Notes: a model not told the origin generated them from the letters alone. Counted from the first letter of the stretch, positions 1 through 9,356 are shown. The stretch is 64,000 bases of DNA from Tropicimonas sp. IMCC34043 (GCF_003390845.1 NZ_QMEK01000003.1:1-64000); one strand, 5' to 3'. A program made the numbers and translations.

Positions 1-218
1 TCTTCGCCAACTACCGTCCGCAGTTCTACTTCCGCACCACCGACGTGACCGGCACCGTGACGCTGGCCGAAGGCACCGAAATGGTGATGCCGGGCGACAA
101 CGTCAGCTTCACCGTCGAGCTGATCGCCCCGATCGCGATGGAAGAAAAACTGCGCTTCGCCATCCGTGAAGGCGGCCGTACCGTCGGCGCCGGCGTGGTC
201 AGCAAGATCATCGAATAA
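1..218 (+). CDS. tuf: Elongation factor Tu, C-terminal fragment
   Basis: The open frame enters from the left edge (codons begin at base 3) and stops at TAA 216-218, leaving the last 71 residues of EF-Tu. The visible part is the C-terminal beta-barrel domain 3, with the conserved stretches [13 protein letters not shown] and [15 protein letters not shown] that end all bacterial EF-Tu proteins. EF-Tu is the GTPase that brings aminoacyl-tRNA to the ribosome. Its position directly before rpsJ matches the usual str/S10 gene order, so rpsL, rpsG and fusA may lie just outside the window. The GTPase domain cannot be assessed. Confidence 0.97.
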   Translation, partial: FANYRPQFYFRTTDVTGTVTLAEGTEMVMPGDNVSFTVELIAPIAMEEKLRFAIREGGRTVGAGVVSKIIE

Positions 219-254
219 CGGGACGGCGGCTGCGCGCCGCCCCCGATCTACACC

Positions 255-280
255 GGGGTGGGCTCCGACGAGCCCGCCCC
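255..280 (+). other. Strong hairpin between tuf and rpsJ
   Basis: An 11-bp stem (255-265 with 270-280, one G-T pair) encloses a CGAC tetraloop. A second, 6-bp GC stem (225-230 with 236-241) lies just before it. Neither has a T-tract, so they look more like mRNA 3'-end stabilisers or partial attenuators than full terminators. The gap between tuf and rpsJ is 147 bp. Confidence 0.5.
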
Positions 281-365
281 GCGCTATTCCCAGAGTTCGA
301 CGTGGGATGCGGATGAGCCGCCTTCGACCTCTCAACTCCAATGCCGAAAACAAGGCTGACCAAAA

Positions 366-677
366 ATGCAGAGCCAGAATATTCGCATTCGGCTGAAGGC
401 GTTCGACTACCGTGTGCTGGACGCCAGCACCCAGGAAATCGTGAACACCGCCAAACGGACGGGCGCCACGGTGCGCGGCCCGATCCCGCTGCCGAACAAG
501 ATCGAGAAGTTCACGGTCCTCCGGGGCCCGCACATCGACAAGAAGTCGCGCGACCAGTGGGAAATCCGCACCCACAAGCGTCTGCTGGACATCGTGGACC
601 CGACACCCCAGACCGTGGACGCGCTGATGAAGCTCGACCTCGCGGCGGGCGTCGATGTCGAAATCAAGCTGAACTGA
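366..677 (+). CDS. rpsJ: 30S ribosomal protein S10
   Basis: A 103-residue protein of the usual S10 length. It contains the family features [14 protein letters not shown] near the start, GPIPLPN in the middle (the loop also used in NusG/NusB antitermination contacts) and the THKRLLDI segment. S10 is a small-subunit head protein and a component of the rRNA antitermination complex. It is the first gene of the S10 cluster here, followed by rplC after a 14-bp gap. The ATG at 366 is preceded by a purine-rich AAGG about 11 bases upstream. Confidence 0.98.
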   Translation: MQSQNIRIRLKAFDYRVLDASTQEIVNTAKRTGATVRGPIPLPNKIEKFTVLRGPHIDKKSRDQWEIRTHKRLLDIVDPTPQTVDALMKLDLAAGVDVEIKLN

Positions 678-691
678 GGAGGGCACGAGAA

Positions 692-1438
692 ATGCGCTCT
701 GGAGTTATCGCAAAGAAGGTGGGCATGACCCGCCTGTTCATGGAGGACGGCCGCCAGGTTCCGGTGACCGTGCTTCAACTCGACAACCTGCAGGTCGTCG
801 ACCAGCGCACGGTCGAGCGCGACGGCTATACCGCCGTTCAGCTCGGTGCGGGCCTGGCCAAGGCCAAGCGGACCAGCCAGCCGATGCGCGGCCACTTCGC
901 CAAGGCGAGCGTGGCGCCCAAGCGCAAGCTGGCCGAATTCCGCGTCGATCCCGAGAACCTGATCGAGGTCGGTGCCGAGATCTCGGCCGAGCATTATGTC
1001 GCCGGCCAGAAGGTCGACGTCAGCGGAACCTCGATCGGCAAGGGCTTCCAGGGTGCCATGAAGCGGCACAACTTTGGCGGTCTGCGGGCCAGCCACGGTG
1101 TGTCGATCTCGCACCGTTCGCACGGTTCGACCGGTCAGTGTCAGGATCCGGGCCGGGTGTTCAAGGGCAAGAAGATGGCCGGTCACATGGGCGCTGCCCG
1201 CGTGACCACGCAGAACCTGGAAGTCGTCCGTATCGACGCGACCCGCGGCCTGATCATGGTCAAGGGTGCGGTCCCGGGCTCCAAGGGTGGCTGGGTTACG
1301 GTCAAGGACGCCGTGAAGAAGAAGCTGCCCGAGGGCGTTCCGTTCCCGGCCGCTATCAAGACGGCGCTTGCCGTCGCCGATGCGCCAGTTGCGGAAGCCC
1401 CCGTTGAAGCGCCTGCCGAAGGGGGTGCGGAAGAATGA
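692..1438 (+). CDS. rplC: 50S ribosomal protein L3
   Basis: A 248-residue L3. The ATG at 692 is chosen because it follows GAGGAGGG and gives the family N-terminus [14 protein letters not shown]; a longer in-frame extension upstream overlaps rpsJ and is not credible. The conserved [14 protein letters not shown] and MAGHMG motifs of the extended loop reaching the peptidyl-transferase centre are all present. The C-terminus carries a low-complexity Ala/Pro/Glu-rich tail of about 20 residues, common in alphaproteobacterial L3. The stop overlaps the rplD start (ATGA), implying translational coupling. Confidence 0.98.
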   Translation: MRSGVIAKKVGMTRLFMEDGRQVPVTVLQLDNLQVVDQRTVERDGYTAVQLGAGLAKAKRTSQPMRGHFAKASVAPKRKLAEFRVDPENLIEVGAEISAEHYVAGQKVDVSGTSIGKGFQGAMKRHNFGGLRASHGVSISHRSHGSTGQCQDPGRVFKGKKMAGHMGAARVTTQNLEVVRIDATRGLIMVKGAVPGSKGGWVTVKDAVKKKLPEGVPFPAAIKTALAVADAPVAEAPVEAPAEGGAEE

Positions 1439-2055
1439 AACTCGACGTGATCAAACTCGACGGCGGCGTTGCCGGCGAAGTGGACCTGTCCGACGACATC
1501 TACGGGCTGGAACCGCGTGCCGACATCCTGCACCGTGTGGTCCGCTGGCAGCGCAACAAGGCGCAGGCCGGAACCCACAAGGTCAAGACCCGCTCGGAAA
1601 CCAGCTACTCGACCAAGAAGATCTATCGCCAGAAGGGAACCGGTGGCGCACGCCACGGCGACCGCAACGCGCCGATCTTCCGCAAGGGTGGCGTCTACAA
1701 GGGGCCGACCCCGCGCAGCCACGCCCATGACCTTCCCAAGAAGGTCCGGGCGCTTGGTCTGAAGCACGCGCTCAGCTCCAAGGCTGCGACCGGCAACCTG
1801 ATCGTGCTGGAATCCGCGTCGCTGGCCGAAGCCAAGACCAAGCTGCTGGCCCTGCAGATCAAGGAACTGGGCTGGAAGCGGGTGCTGATCATCGACGGCG
1901 CCGAGATCGACGAGAACTTCGCGCTTGCCGCGGCGAACATCGAAGGTCTCGACCTGCTGCCCTCGATCGGCGCCAACGTCATGGACATCCTCAAGCGTGA
2001 CACCCTGGTGATCACGCGGGCCGGTGTCGAAGCTCTGGAGGCCCGTCTGAAATGA
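1435..2055 (+). CDS. rplD: 50S ribosomal protein L4
   Basis: A 206-residue L4, full length. Conserved features include the basic extended loop with [26 protein letters not shown] and the motif [13 protein letters not shown], which line the polypeptide exit tunnel. In enterobacteria L4 also represses its own operon by attenuation in the S10 leader; no such leader is evident here. It overlaps rplC by 4 bp and rplW by 4 bp. Confidence 0.98.
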   Translation: MKLDVIKLDGGVAGEVDLSDDIYGLEPRADILHRVVRWQRNKAQAGTHKVKTRSETSYSTKKIYRQKGTGGARHGDRNAPIFRKGGVYKGPTPRSHAHDLPKKVRALGLKHALSSKAATGNLIVLESASLAEAKTKLLALQIKELGWKRVLIIDGAEIDENFALAAANIEGLDLLPSIGANVMDILKRDTLVITRAGVEALEARLK

Positions 2056-2348
2056 GCGTGAAGACCGAATATTACGACGTGATCCGCAAGCCGATCATCA
2101 CCGAGAAGGCGACCATGGCATCCGAAGCCAATGCTGTCGTGTTCGAAGTGGCGATCGGGTCCAACAAGCCGCAGATCAAGGAAGCGGTCGAGGGGCTGTT
2201 CGGCGTCAAGGTGAAGGCCGTCAACACGACCATCACCAAAGGCAAGGTCAAGCGGTTCCGCGGCCGTCCCGGCCGTCGCAAGGACGTCAAGAAAGCCTAT
2301 GTGACGCTCGAAGAGGGCAACACGATCGACGTCTCCACCGGCCTCTGA
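2052..2348 (+). CDS. rplW: 50S ribosomal protein L23
   Basis: A 98-residue L23, a subunit at the tunnel exit that docks trigger factor and SRP. Recognised by [13 protein letters not shown] at the N-terminus and the C-terminal block with [22 protein letters not shown]. It starts with an ATGA overlap on rplD and is followed, unusually, by 462 bp of non-coding DNA before rplB. Confidence 0.98.
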   Translation: MSVKTEYYDVIRKPIITEKATMASEANAVVFEVAIGSNKPQIKEAVEGLFGVKVKAVNTTITKGKVKRFRGRPGRRKDVKKAYVTLEEGNTIDVSTGL

Positions 2349-2373
2349 GGCCCGGGACAGATCGGAAGAATGA

Positions 2374-2403
2374 GGCCCCTGCCGAAAGGCGGGGGCCCTT
2401 TCT
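2374..2403 (+). terminator. Intrinsic terminator after rplW
   Basis: A stem of GGCCCC-t-GCC (2374-2383) and its complement (2388-2397) with a GAAA loop, followed by CTTTCTATT. The stem is very stable but the T-tract is short and interrupted, so partial termination or attenuation is as likely as full stop. Confidence 0.6.
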
Positions 2404-2627
2404 ATTGGAGTGCACACATAGGCTCTGGTGCCAAAACCGACAGAGACAGAGCTGAAAGAAGATTTCGCCGTGTCGAAAGGAACTTCCGAAGCCAAACGGA
2501 GAAGATTTGGACGACGGAGTACCACTTTCGGTCGATCTTTGCCTGATCGTGGATTGCTGCGACCCTGGGACGGCCGGTGTTGCGCTTGTTTTGTTGGGGT
2601 GTTGCCTCGCTTCTTGCCGGGAATCGC

Positions 2628-2656
2628 TTGACCCGCCCCCGTGGCTCCCATATCAG
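2628..2656 (+). promoter_or_regulatory. Sigma70-like promoter candidate for rplB
   Basis: TTGACC (2628-2633) and TATCAG (2651-2656) are separated by exactly 17 bp. If used, transcription would begin near 2663 and enter a hairpin at 2671-2690 within about ten bases. The candidate rests on consensus reading only. Confidence 0.35.
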
Positions 2657-2670
2657 AGCCCATCCGCCGA

Positions 2671-2693
2671 GCCCCGGAGCGATCCGGGGCTTT
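2671..2693 (+). terminator. GC hairpin with short T-run before rplB
   Basis: An 8-bp perfect stem GCCCCGGA/TCCGGGGC (2671-2678 with 2683-2690) closes a GCGA tetraloop and is followed by TTTGGCTTTG. It has the form of an intrinsic terminator but lies only 118 bp upstream of rplB, so it may act as an attenuator or as a 5' stabiliser. Confidence 0.45.
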
Positions 2694-2810
2694 GGCTTTG
2701 TTCGCAGGAACGGATAGCCGGGGACCTCGCAAAAGGGCCCTATACCCAGGCCTCAAGGCCCAAACATAGCGGGGCGCAAAGTCCCGCAAAGCTAACGGAA
2801 GACAGAAAGC

Positions 2811-3653
2811 ATGGCACTCAAGTCGTATAAGCCGACGACGCCGGGCCAGCGCGGGCTGGTGCTGATCGACCGTTCGGAGCTGTGGAAAGGACGTCCTGTC
2901 AAGTCCCTCACCGAGGGTTTGAGCAAGAAGGGCGGCCGGAACAATACCGGACGGATTACTGCACGACGCCGCGGCGGCGGAGCAAAGCGTCTGTATCGCA
3001 TCGTCGATTTCAAGCGCACCAAGCACGACATTACGGCGACCGTCGAGCGGATCGAATACGACCCGAACCGGACCGCCTTCATTGCGCTGATCAAGTACGA
3101 GGATGGCGAACAGTCCTATATCCTCGCGCCGCAGCGTCTGGCCATCGGCGACAGCGTCGTCTCGGGCACCAAGGTCGATGTGAAACCGGGCAACGCGATG
3201 CCGTTCTCGGGCATGCCGATCGGTACGATCGTCCACAATATCGAGATGAAGCCGGGCAAGGGCGGTCAGATCGCGCGCGCCGCGGGGACCTATGCCCAGT
3301 TCGTCGGTCGTGACGGCGGCTATGCCCAGATCCGTCTCAGCTCGGGCGAGCTGCGTCTGGTCCGGCAGGAATGCATGGCGACCATCGGTGCCGTGTCGAA
3401 CCCCGACAACAGCAACCAGAACTTCGGCAAGGCAGGGCGCACCCGCCACATGGGCAAGCGCCCGGCGGTTCGCGGTGTGGTCATGAACCCCATCGACCAC
3501 CCCCACGGCGGCGGCGAAGGCCGGACCTCGGGCGGCCGTCACCCGGTTACCCCCTGGGGCAAGCCGACCAAGGGCCACCGGACCCGCAATACCAACAAGG
3601 CGTCGCAGAAGCTCATCCTGCGCTCGCGTCACGCCAAGAAGAAGGGTCGCTAA
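2811..3653 (+). CDS. rplB: 50S ribosomal protein L2
   Basis: A 280-residue L2 of normal length, required for subunit association and for peptidyl-transferase centre assembly. Conserved blocks are [15 protein letters not shown] at the N-terminus, [16 protein letters not shown], and the C-terminal [13 protein letters not shown] motif that contains the universally conserved histidine, followed by the basic tail. The ATG at 2811 follows an AAGACAGAAAG stretch. rpsS begins 3 bp after the stop. Confidence 0.98.
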   Translation: MALKSYKPTTPGQRGLVLIDRSELWKGRPVKSLTEGLSKKGGRNNTGRITARRRGGGAKRLYRIVDFKRTKHDITATVERIEYDPNRTAFIALIKYEDGEQSYILAPQRLAIGDSVVSGTKVDVKPGNAMPFSGMPIGTIVHNIEMKPGKGGQIARAAGTYAQFVGRDGGYAQIRLSSGELRLVRQECMATIGAVSNPDNSNQNFGKAGRTRHMGKRPAVRGVVMNPIDHPHGGGEGRTSGGRHPVTPWGKPTKGHRTRNTNKASQKLILRSRHAKKKGR

Positions 3654-3656
3654 TCC

Positions 3657-3935
3657 ATGTCGCGTTCCGTTTGGAAGGGCCCCTTCGTCGACAGCTATGT
3701 CCTGAAGAAGGCCGAGAAATCCCGCGAGTCCGGCCGCAACGAGGTCATCAAGATCTGGTCGCGCCGCTCCACCATCCTGCCGCAATTCGTCGGCCTGACC
3801 TTTGGTGTCTACAACGGTCAGAAACACATCACCGTGGCGGTCTCTGAAGACATGATCGGCCAGAAGTTCGGCGAGTACGCTCCGACCCGGACCTACTATG
3901 GCCACGCGGCGGACAAGAAAGCCAAGAGGAAGTAA
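3657..3935 (+). CDS. rpsS: 30S ribosomal protein S19
   Basis: A 92-residue S19 of normal size, a small-subunit head protein that pairs with S13. Recognised by SVWKGPFVD at the N-terminus, [16 protein letters not shown] in the middle and the [14 protein letters not shown] segment near the C-terminus. It lies 3 bp after rplB and 6 bp before rplV within the continuous stretch rplB-rplP. Confidence 0.98.
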   Translation: MSRSVWKGPFVDSYVLKKAEKSRESGRNEVIKIWSRRSTILPQFVGLTFGVYNGQKHITVAVSEDMIGQKFGEYAPTRTYYGHAADKKAKRK

Positions 3936-3941
3936 TCGGCC

Positions 3942-4322
3942 ATGGGCAAGGAAAAGAATCCCCGCCGCGTGGCGGATAACGAGGCGATGGCCAAGCTGCG
4001 CATGCTGCGGACCTCTCCTCAGAAACTGAACCTGGTGGCAGCGATGATCCGCGGCAAGAAGGTCGAAAAGGCCCTCGTGGACCTGACCTTCTCGAAGCGC
4101 CGGATCGCCGAGGACGTGAAGAAGTGTCTTCAGTCCGCGATCGCCAACGCCGAGAACAACCACAACCTGGACGTCGACGAACTGATCGTCGCCGAGGCCT
4201 ATGTCGGCAAGAACATGACGCTCAAGCGTGGCCGCCCGCGGGCGCGTGGCCGCTATGGCAAGATCATGAAGCCGTTCTCGGAGCTTACCATCACGGTCCG
4301 CCAGGTCGAGGAGCAAGCCTAA
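3942..4322 (+). CDS. rplV: 50S ribosomal protein L22
   Basis: A 126-residue L22 whose beta-hairpin lines the peptide exit tunnel. Family features: [12 protein letters not shown] near residue 22, [15 protein letters not shown] in the centre and the hairpin [14 protein letters not shown] near residue 95. No deletion of the hairpin tip of the type linked to macrolide resistance is apparent. Its stop overlaps the rpsC start by one base (TAATG). Confidence 0.98.
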   Translation: MGKEKNPRRVADNEAMAKLRMLRTSPQKLNLVAAMIRGKKVEKALVDLTFSKRRIAEDVKKCLQSAIANAENNHNLDVDELIVAEAYVGKNMTLKRGRPRARGRYGKIMKPFSELTITVRQVEEQA

Positions 4323-5059
4323 TGGGTCATAAAGTCAATCCGATCGGCATGCGTCTTCAGGTGAACCGTACCTGGGACAGCCGCTGGTATGCCGACACCA
4401 AGGATTACGGAAACCTGCTGCTCGAAGACATCGCGATCCGCGATTTCATCGGCAAGGAATGCAAGCAGGCCGGTATCTCCAAGGTGATCATCGAGCGCCC
4501 GCACAAGAAGTGCCGGGTGACGATCCACACCGCCCGTCCGGGTGTCATCATCGGCAAGAAGGGCGCGGACATCGAGGTGCTTCGCAAGAAGCTGGCCAAG
4601 ATGACCCCGTCCGAACTGCATCTCAACATCGTCGAGATCCGCAAGCCGGAGCTTGACGCCCAACTGGTGGCCGAGTCGATCGCCCAGCAGCTGGAACGCA
4701 GGGTGTCGTTCCGCCGTGCCATGAAGCGGTCGGTTCAGAACGCCATGCGCATGGGTGCGCTCGGGATCCGGGTCAACGTCGGCGGCCGTCTTGGCGGCGC
4801 CGAGATCGCGCGGACCGAATGGTACCGCGAGGGCCGAGTGCCGCTGCACACGCTGCGCGCCGATATCGACTATGCCCAGGCCGAGGCGAAGACGCCCTAC
4901 GGCATCATTGGCATCAAGGTCTATATCTTCAAGGGCGAGATCATGGAGCACGACCCCGCAGCTCGTGATCGGCGTGCCCAAGAGCTTCAGGATGGGCCCG
5001 CGCCGCGTGGCGCCGGTGGTGGTCGTCGCGATCGCGGCGATCGCGACCGTGACCGGTAA
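4322..5059 (+). CDS. rpsC: 30S ribosomal protein S3
   Basis: A 245-residue S3. The ATG at 4322 gives the family start [12 protein letters not shown]; a longer in-frame upstream extension only reads through rplV in another frame. It has the KH domain with PGVIIGKKG around residue 80 and the S3 C-terminal domain with [17 protein letters not shown]. The C-terminus ends in an Arg/Gly/Asp repeat-like tail ([14 protein letters not shown]), longer than in E. coli but usual in alphaproteobacteria. S3 sits at the mRNA entry channel and helps unwind mRNA. Confidence 0.98.
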   Translation: MGHKVNPIGMRLQVNRTWDSRWYADTKDYGNLLLEDIAIRDFIGKECKQAGISKVIIERPHKKCRVTIHTARPGVIIGKKGADIEVLRKKLAKMTPSELHLNIVEIRKPELDAQLVAESIAQQLERRVSFRRAMKRSVQNAMRMGALGIRVNVGGRLGGAEIARTEWYREGRVPLHTLRADIDYAQAEAKTPYGIIGIKVYIFKGEIMEHDPAARDRRAQELQDGPAPRGAGGGRRDRGDRDRDR

Positions 5060-5072
5060 GGAGTAGAACGAG

Positions 5073-5486
5073 ATGCTGCAACCGAAGCGCACAAAATTCC
5101 GCAAGCTCCACAAGGGCCGGATCCATGGTGAAGCAAAGGGCGGCTTTTCGCTCGCCTTTGGCCACTATGGCTTGAAGGCGACAGAGCCCGAGCGCGTCAC
5201 CGCGCGCCAGATCGAAGCTGCCCGCCGGGCGCTGACCCGCCACATGAAGCGGCAGGGTCGGGTCTGGATCCGGATCTTCCCGGATGTCCCCGTGACCTCG
5301 AAGCCCACCGAAGTGCGGATGGGTAAGGGCAAGGGGTCGGTCGATTACTGGGCCGCCCGGGTCAAACCCGGCCGGATCATGTTCGAGATCGAAGGCGTGC
5401 CGGAAGTGGTCGCCAAGGAGGCCCTGCGCCTCGCGGCCATGAAGCTGCCGATCAAGACCCGTCTGGTGGTTCGCGAGGACTGGTAA
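5073..5486 (+). CDS. rplP: 50S ribosomal protein L16
   Basis: A 137-residue L16, which binds 23S rRNA near the tRNA A site. Recognised by [17 protein letters not shown]-like FGHYGLKA, the [16 protein letters not shown] segment containing the arginine that is hydroxylated in some bacteria, and [18 protein letters not shown]. It starts 13 bp after rpsC with a GGAG site. It is followed by a terminator-like hairpin and a 469-bp gap. Confidence 0.98.
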   Translation: MLQPKRTKFRKLHKGRIHGEAKGGFSLAFGHYGLKATEPERVTARQIEAARRALTRHMKRQGRVWIRIFPDVPVTSKPTEVRMGKGKGSVDYWAARVKPGRIMFEIEGVPEVVAKEALRLAAMKLPIKTRLVVREDW

Positions 5487-5955
5487 GTCCCGCGACTGTT
5501 CGAGAATTCGCAAGGGCCCTTCGGATTTCCGGGGGGCCTTTGCCGTTCGGGGTATGCGAACGCGCGTTTGGACGGATGGACGGCGACGACGCGACGTTGA
5601 TCCGCCCGGGGGCCGTCGCGACGGCAGCGCGACAGGACGACAAGGCCCGCGGCCGGTGCGGGGCCGGTTCGACCGTCTTTGGACAAATGAGTCCGGCGCG
5701 CACCCGGCAAGCTGCCCACCGGATCGGGTGTCGCCGGTGCGTGGCGGTCAGTCTGATCCCGGATCGATTTGCGCAATGACGCGGCGCGATCGGGCCGCTT
5801 GGGCGGCTGAAAGGGCCATTTCCCCCATGGTTTGCAAACAGTCCTTGCTTCGCGGGCCGTATGGAACTATGTGAGCCGCTCATCATGAACTCCACTGGAA
5901 TCAGGGTGACCCTCTCAAGGGGGCCTTCCGGTGATGTGGAAAAGGAAAAAAGGCG
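5487..5955 (+). other. 469-bp non-coding gap between rplP and rpmC
   Basis: I see no supported gene. A 79-residue plus-strand frame (5540-5779) has no family signature, and the long minus-strand frame crossing this region (5452-6198) continues antisense through rpmC, so it is not convincing. Contents: a terminator-like hairpin at the left end, then GC-rich DNA, then a moderately AT-rich stretch around 5830-5890 that may carry a promoter for the spc part. The canonical operon has almost no spacing here. Confidence 0.55.
5511..5541 (+). terminator. Terminator-like hairpin after rplP
   Basis: AAGGGCCC pairs imperfectly with GGGGGCCTT across a loop of about a dozen bases containing a small internal stem, followed by TTTG. 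It lies 25-55 bp downstream of the rplP stop and probably reduces read-through from the S10 part. Confidence 0.45.
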
Positions 5956-6168
5956 ATGAACGCCAAAGAACTGCGTGACAAGACGCCGGATCAGCTGCGC
6001 GATCAGCTGGCCAGCCTGAAAAAGGAAGCCTTCAACCTGCGCTTCCAGAAGGCCACCGGCGCAACCGAGAACACTGCCCGTGTGCGTCAGGTGCGCCGCG
6101 ATGTAGCCCGCGTCAAGACCGTCCTCAACGAAAAGGCGGCCGCGGCCGCTGCAAGCACGGAGGCCTGA
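5956..6168 (+). CDS. rpmC: 50S ribosomal protein L29
   Basis: A 70-residue L29 beside the tunnel exit. The pattern [26 protein letters not shown] followed by [17 protein letters not shown] is diagnostic, forming the two long antiparallel helices. The last residues are an Ala-rich tail. A GGAAAAGGAAAAAAGG stretch immediately upstream provides the ribosome-binding site. rpsQ follows after 4 bp. Confidence 0.97.
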   Translation: MNAKELRDKTPDQLRDQLASLKKEAFNLRFQKATGATENTARVRQVRRDVARVKTVLNEKAAAAAASTEA

Positions 6169-6172
6169 GACT

Positions 6173-6406
6173 ATGCCCAAACGTATCCTGCAAGGCACCG
6201 TGACCAGCGATCAGAACGAACAGACCGTCACGGTTCTGGTCGAACGCCGCTACAAGCACCCGCTGCTGCACAAGACCGTCCGCTCGTCCAAGAAGTACCG
6301 GGCGCACGACGCGAAGAACGAATTCAAGATCGGCGATACCGTCCGCATCCAGGAATGTGCGCCGATTTCGAAAACCAAGCGCTGGGAGGTGGTCTCGGCC
6401 GTCTAG
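6173..6406 (+). CDS. rpsQ: 30S ribosomal protein S17
   Basis: A 77-residue S17, a primary 16S rRNA binding protein with an OB fold. Signatures are [30 protein letters not shown] and the [22 protein letters not shown] block. It sits 4 bp after rpmC. A 76-bp gap with a weak hairpin (TGGGGG/CCCCCA around 6436-6465) separates it from rplN. Confidence 0.98.
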   Translation: MPKRILQGTVTSDQNEQTVTVLVERRYKHPLLHKTVRSSKKYRAHDAKNEFKIGDTVRIQECAPISKTKRWEVVSAV

Positions 6407-6482
6407 GCCGAAGCCACATCCGGCATGATCGAAACCCTGGGGGGAAGAGCAAGAACAGCCCCCAAAGGTCGGGAGTAACCCT

Positions 6483-6851
6483 ATGATCCAGATGCAGACC
6501 AATCTGGATGTCGCTGACAACTCCGGTGCTCGCCGGGTGCAGTGCATCAAGGTTCTGGGCGGATCCAAGCGGAAATATGCCTCCGTGGGCGACATCATCG
6601 TGGTGTCGGTCAAGGAAGCGATCCCGCGTGGCCGCGTCAAGAAGGGCGACGTGCGTAAAGCCGTTGTCGTCCGTACCGCCAAGGAAGTGCGTCGCGAGGA
6701 TGGCACCGCCATTCGCTTCGACCGCAATGCCGCGGTGATCCTCAACAACTCGGGCGAGCCGATCGGCACCCGGATCTTTGGTCCGGTTGTGCGCGAACTG
6801 CGCGCCAAGAACTTCATGAAGATCATCTCGCTCGCTCCGGAGGTGCTGTAA
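6483..6851 (+). CDS. rplN: 50S ribosomal protein L14
   Basis: A 122-residue L14 of invariant length. It begins [27 protein letters not shown] and includes the [10 protein letters not shown] and [13 protein letters not shown] segments. L14 binds 23S rRNA at the inter-subunit interface and is a target of the silencing factor RsfS. GGGAGTAACC upstream serves as ribosome-binding site. Its stop overlaps the rplX start by one base. Confidence 0.98.
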   Translation: MIQMQTNLDVADNSGARRVQCIKVLGGSKRKYASVGDIIVVSVKEAIPRGRVKKGDVRKAVVVRTAKEVRREDGTAIRFDRNAAVILNNSGEPIGTRIFGPVVRELRAKNFMKIISLAPEVL

Positions 6852-7162
6852 TGGCTGCCAAACTCCGCAAGGGTGACAAGGTCATCGTGCTGGCCGGCAA
6901 GGACAAGGGCCGTACCGGCGAGATCCAGGCCGTCAGCCCCAAGACCGGCAAGGCCGTTGTCGAGGGCGTGAACATCGCCATCCGCCACCAGCGCCAGAGC
7001 CAGAATTCGCAGGGCGGCCGCATTGCCAAGGCAGTGCCGATCGATCTGTCCAACCTCGCCCTCGTTGACGCCAACGGCAAACCGACCCGCGTCGGCTTCC
7101 GCATTGACGGTGACAAGAAGGTGCGTTTCGCCAAGACCACGGGGGACGTGATCGATGCTTGA
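6851..7162 (+). CDS. rplX: 50S ribosomal protein L24
   Basis: A 103-residue L24, an assembly initiator protein with an N-terminal KOW motif ([22 protein letters not shown]). The middle segment [23 protein letters not shown] and the downstream [15 protein letters not shown] match bacterial L24. Its start overlaps rplN by one base, and its end overlaps rplE by 8 bp. Confidence 0.98.
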   Translation: MAAKLRKGDKVIVLAGKDKGRTGEIQAVSPKTGKAVVEGVNIAIRHQRQSQNSQGGRIAKAVPIDLSNLALVDANGKPTRVGFRIDGDKKVRFAKTTGDVIDA

Positions 7163-7718
7163 CACAGCGACCTACACCCCGCGCCTGAAGACGTTCTTTC
7201 GGGAAACGATCCGTCCGGCGCTGAAGGAAGAATTCTCGTACAAGAACGAGATGATGATCCCGAAGCTCGAGAAGATCGTGCTGAACATCGGTGCCGGCAC
7301 CGAGTCGGTGAAGGATTCGAAGAAGGCCAAGTCGGCCGCCGACGATCTGAGCACCATCGCCGGCCAGCGTGCCGTCGTCACTATGGCCAAGAAGTCGATC
7401 GCGACCTTCCGGGTCCGTGAAGGCATGCCTCTTGGCGCCAAGGTGACGCTGCGTGGCGACCGGATGTACGAATTCCTCGATCGCCTGATCACCGTCGCAC
7501 TGCCCCGCGTCCGCGACTTCCGCGGCCTCTCGGGCAAGTCGTTCGACGGCCGTGGCAACTATGCCATGGGGCTCAAGGAACATATCGTTTTCCCCGAGAT
7601 CGACTTCGACAAGGTCGATGAGTCCTGGGGGATGGATATCGTCATCTGCACCACCGCATCCACCGACGCGGAAGCCAAGGCGCTGTTGAAGCATTTCAAC
7701 ATGCCGTTCAACAGCTGA
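7155..7718 (+). CDS. rplE: 50S ribosomal protein L5
   Basis: A 187-residue L5, which binds 5S rRNA and forms an inter-subunit bridge with S13. Signatures: [13 protein letters not shown] near residue 37, [25 protein letters not shown], and the [20 protein letters not shown] loop. The length is slightly above that of E. coli (179). It overlaps rplX by 8 bp and is followed by rpsN after 13 bp. Confidence 0.98.
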   Translation: MLDTATYTPRLKTFFRETIRPALKEEFSYKNEMMIPKLEKIVLNIGAGTESVKDSKKAKSAADDLSTIAGQRAVVTMAKKSIATFRVREGMPLGAKVTLRGDRMYEFLDRLITVALPRVRDFRGLSGKSFDGRGNYAMGLKEHIVFPEIDFDKVDESWGMDIVICTTASTDAEAKALLKHFNMPFNS

Positions 7719-7731
7719 GGGAATTCGACCG

Positions 7732-8037
7732 ATGGCTAAAAAATCGATGATTGAACGCGAGAAAAAGCGCCAGAAGCTGGTTGAGCAATACGCCACCAAG
7801 CGTGTCGCGCTGAAAGTTATCGCGAATGACGACTCGCTTCCGATGGAAGAGCGCTTCAAGGCCCGCCTGAAACTGGCGAAGCTGCCGCGCAACTCCTCGG
7901 CAACCCGTCTTCACAACCGCTGCCAGATTTCGGGGCGCCCCAAGGCGTACTACCGCAAGCTGAAGATGAGCCGGATCGCGCTCCGGGACCTCGCCTCGCA
8001 AGGGCAGATCCCCGGCATGGTCAAGTCGAGCTGGTAA
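7732..8037 (+). CDS. rpsN: 30S ribosomal protein S14, zinc-independent form
   Basis: A 101-residue S14. It is the long form without the CxxC zinc-binding pairs; only one cysteine (in [15 protein letters not shown]) remains in the core. The C-terminal [21 protein letters not shown] matches the family. Zn-independent S14 is normal for Proteobacteria and spares zinc. It lies 13 bp after rplE and 12 bp before rpsH. Confidence 0.98.
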   Translation: MAKKSMIEREKKRQKLVEQYATKRVALKVIANDDSLPMEERFKARLKLAKLPRNSSATRLHNRCQISGRPKAYYRKLKMSRIALRDLASQGQIPGMVKSSW

Positions 8038-8049
8038 GGGGGAAAGCAC

Positions 8050-8439
8050 ATGAACGATCCTCTTGGTGATATGTTGACCCGCATCCGCAATGCGCAGATG
8101 CGTGGCAAGTCCACGGTTCGCACCCCTGCTTCCAAGCTTCGCGCCTGGGTCCTCGACGTGCTGACGTCGGAAGGCTACATCCGCGGCTGGACGAACCTCG
8201 AAGGGACCCAGCATCCCGAAATCGAGATCAGCTTGAAGTATTTCGACGGCACCCCGGTGATCCGCGAAATCAAGCGCGTCTCCAAACCCGGTCGTCGCGT
8301 CTACATGGGTGTGAACGAGATTCCGCAGGTCCGTCAGGGCCTGGGTGTTTCGATCGTCTCCACCCCCAAGGGCGTGATGTCGGATACTGCAGCACGCACC
8401 GCCAATGTCGGCGGCGAAGTGCTCTGCACAGTCTTCTAA
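8050..8439 (+). CDS. rpsH: 30S ribosomal protein S8
   Basis: A 129-residue S8 that binds the central domain of 16S rRNA and, in E. coli, represses the spc operon. It starts [16 protein letters not shown] and ends with the family block [20 protein letters not shown] followed by [21 protein letters not shown] upstream is the ribosome-binding site. rplF follows after 12 bp with an AGGAGG site. Confidence 0.98.
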   Translation: MNDPLGDMLTRIRNAQMRGKSTVRTPASKLRAWVLDVLTSEGYIRGWTNLEGTQHPEIEISLKYFDGTPVIREIKRVSKPGRRVYMGVNEIPQVRQGLGVSIVSTPKGVMSDTAARTANVGGEVLCTVF

Positions 8440-8451
8440 GGAGGTCTGACA

Positions 8452-8985
8452 ATGTCTCGAATTGGTAAGAAACCGGTCGAGCTGCCGTCGGGCGTCTCCG
8501 CGACCGTCGCTGGCCAGACCATATCCGTGAAGGGGCCGAAAGGCACCCTGAGCTTCACCGCGACCGACGACGTCACCCTGATTGTCGGCGACAACGAGGT
8601 GAAGGTGGAACCGCGTGGCACCTCGAAGCGTGCACGCCAGCAGTGGGGCATGTCCCGCAGCATGGTGGCGAACCTCGTCACCGGCGTCTCCACGGGCTTC
8701 AAGCGCGAGCTTGAGATCCAGGGCGTCGGCTACCGGGCGCAGATGCAGGGCAACACGCTCAGGCTGAACCTCGGCTATAGCCACGATGTTGAGTTCGCGG
8801 TTCCGGCCGGTGTGACCGTTGTCTGCCCGAAACTGACCGAGATCGTCGTCGAAGGCGTCGATGCCCAGGTCGTCGGGCAGGTTGCCGCAAACATCCGCGA
8901 GTGGCGTGCGCCCGAGCCCTACAAGGGCAAGGGCATCCGCTACAAGGGCGAGTTTATCTTCCGCAAGGAAGGCAAGAAGAAGTAA
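8452..8985 (+). CDS. rplF: 50S ribosomal protein L6
   Basis: A 177-residue L6 made of two repeated domains near the factor-binding site. Signatures are [34 protein letters not shown], and the C-terminal [18 protein letters not shown]. Length is exactly that of E. coli L6. It sits 12 bp after rpsH and 11 bp before rplR. Confidence 0.98.
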   Translation: MSRIGKKPVELPSGVSATVAGQTISVKGPKGTLSFTATDDVTLIVGDNEVKVEPRGTSKRARQQWGMSRSMVANLVTGVSTGFKRELEIQGVGYRAQMQGNTLRLNLGYSHDVEFAVPAGVTVVCPKLTEIVVEGVDAQVVGQVAANIREWRAPEPYKGKGIRYKGEFIFRKEGKKK

Positions 8986-8996
8986 GGACGACAAAG

Positions 8997-9356
8997 ATGG
9001 CAAACAGCAAACGGGACCTGTTCCTCAAGCGCCGCCTGCGCGTCCGGAACAAACTTCGCAAGATGAACGCCGGGCGTCCGCGCCTCAGCGTGCATCGCTC
9101 GAACAAGAACATCAGCGTGCAGCTGATCGACGACGTGAATGGCGTAACCCTCGCCGCGGCCTCCTCGCTCGAGAAGGACCTCGGTATGGTCGGTCACAAC
9201 AACGTCGAGGCTGCGGCCAAAGTGGGCGCCGCAATTGCGGAGCGCGCCAAGGCGGCCGGGATCGAGGTGTGCTACTTCGATCGTGGTGGCTTCCTCTTCC
9301 ACGGCAAGGTGAAGGCTCTGGCCGAAGCCGCGCGTGAAGGCGGGCTGAAGTTCTGA
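8997..9356 (+). CDS. rplR: 50S ribosomal protein L18
   Basis: A 119-residue L18, one of the 5S rRNA binding proteins. The ATG at 8997 gives the normal basic N-terminus ([17 protein letters not shown]) and follows AAGGACG; an in-frame upstream extension overlapping rplF is rejected. [20 protein letters not shown] and the C-terminal [20 protein letters not shown] block are typical. A 113-bp gap with two small GC hairpins separates it from rpsE. Confidence 0.98.
   Translation: MANSKRDLFLKRRLRVRNKLRKMNAGRPRLSVHRSNKNISVQLIDDVNGVTLAAASSLEKDLGMVGHNNVEAAAKVGAAIAERAKAAGIEVCYFDRGGFLFHGKVKALAEAAREGGLKF

Larger units (their letters stand above)
2349..2810 (+). other. 462-bp non-coding gap between rplW and rplB
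   Basis: No convincing coding frame occurs here. Two short plus-strand frames (2428-2631 and 2507-2830) have no recognisable protein signature and the second runs into rplB. The gap holds an intrinsic-terminator-like hairpin at its start, a sigma70-like promoter candidate and a second GC hairpin, listed separately. In most bacteria rplW and rplB are only a few bases apart. Confidence 0.6.

Noticed and set aside
2507-2830. Small open frame in the rplW-rplB gap
   Set aside because: It overlaps a hairpin and the rplB start, has Pro/Trp/Cys-rich composition without a family pattern and no ribosome-binding site.
1695-4316. 873-codon open frame on the minus strand opposite rplD-rplV
   Set aside because: It lies antisense to several certain ribosomal genes and encodes no recognisable domain; such frames arise from third-position GC bias.
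5452-6198. 248-codon minus-strand frame across the rplP-rpmC gap
   Set aside because: It continues antisense through the whole of rpmC; composition is Arg/Ser/Pro-rich and no domain is visible.
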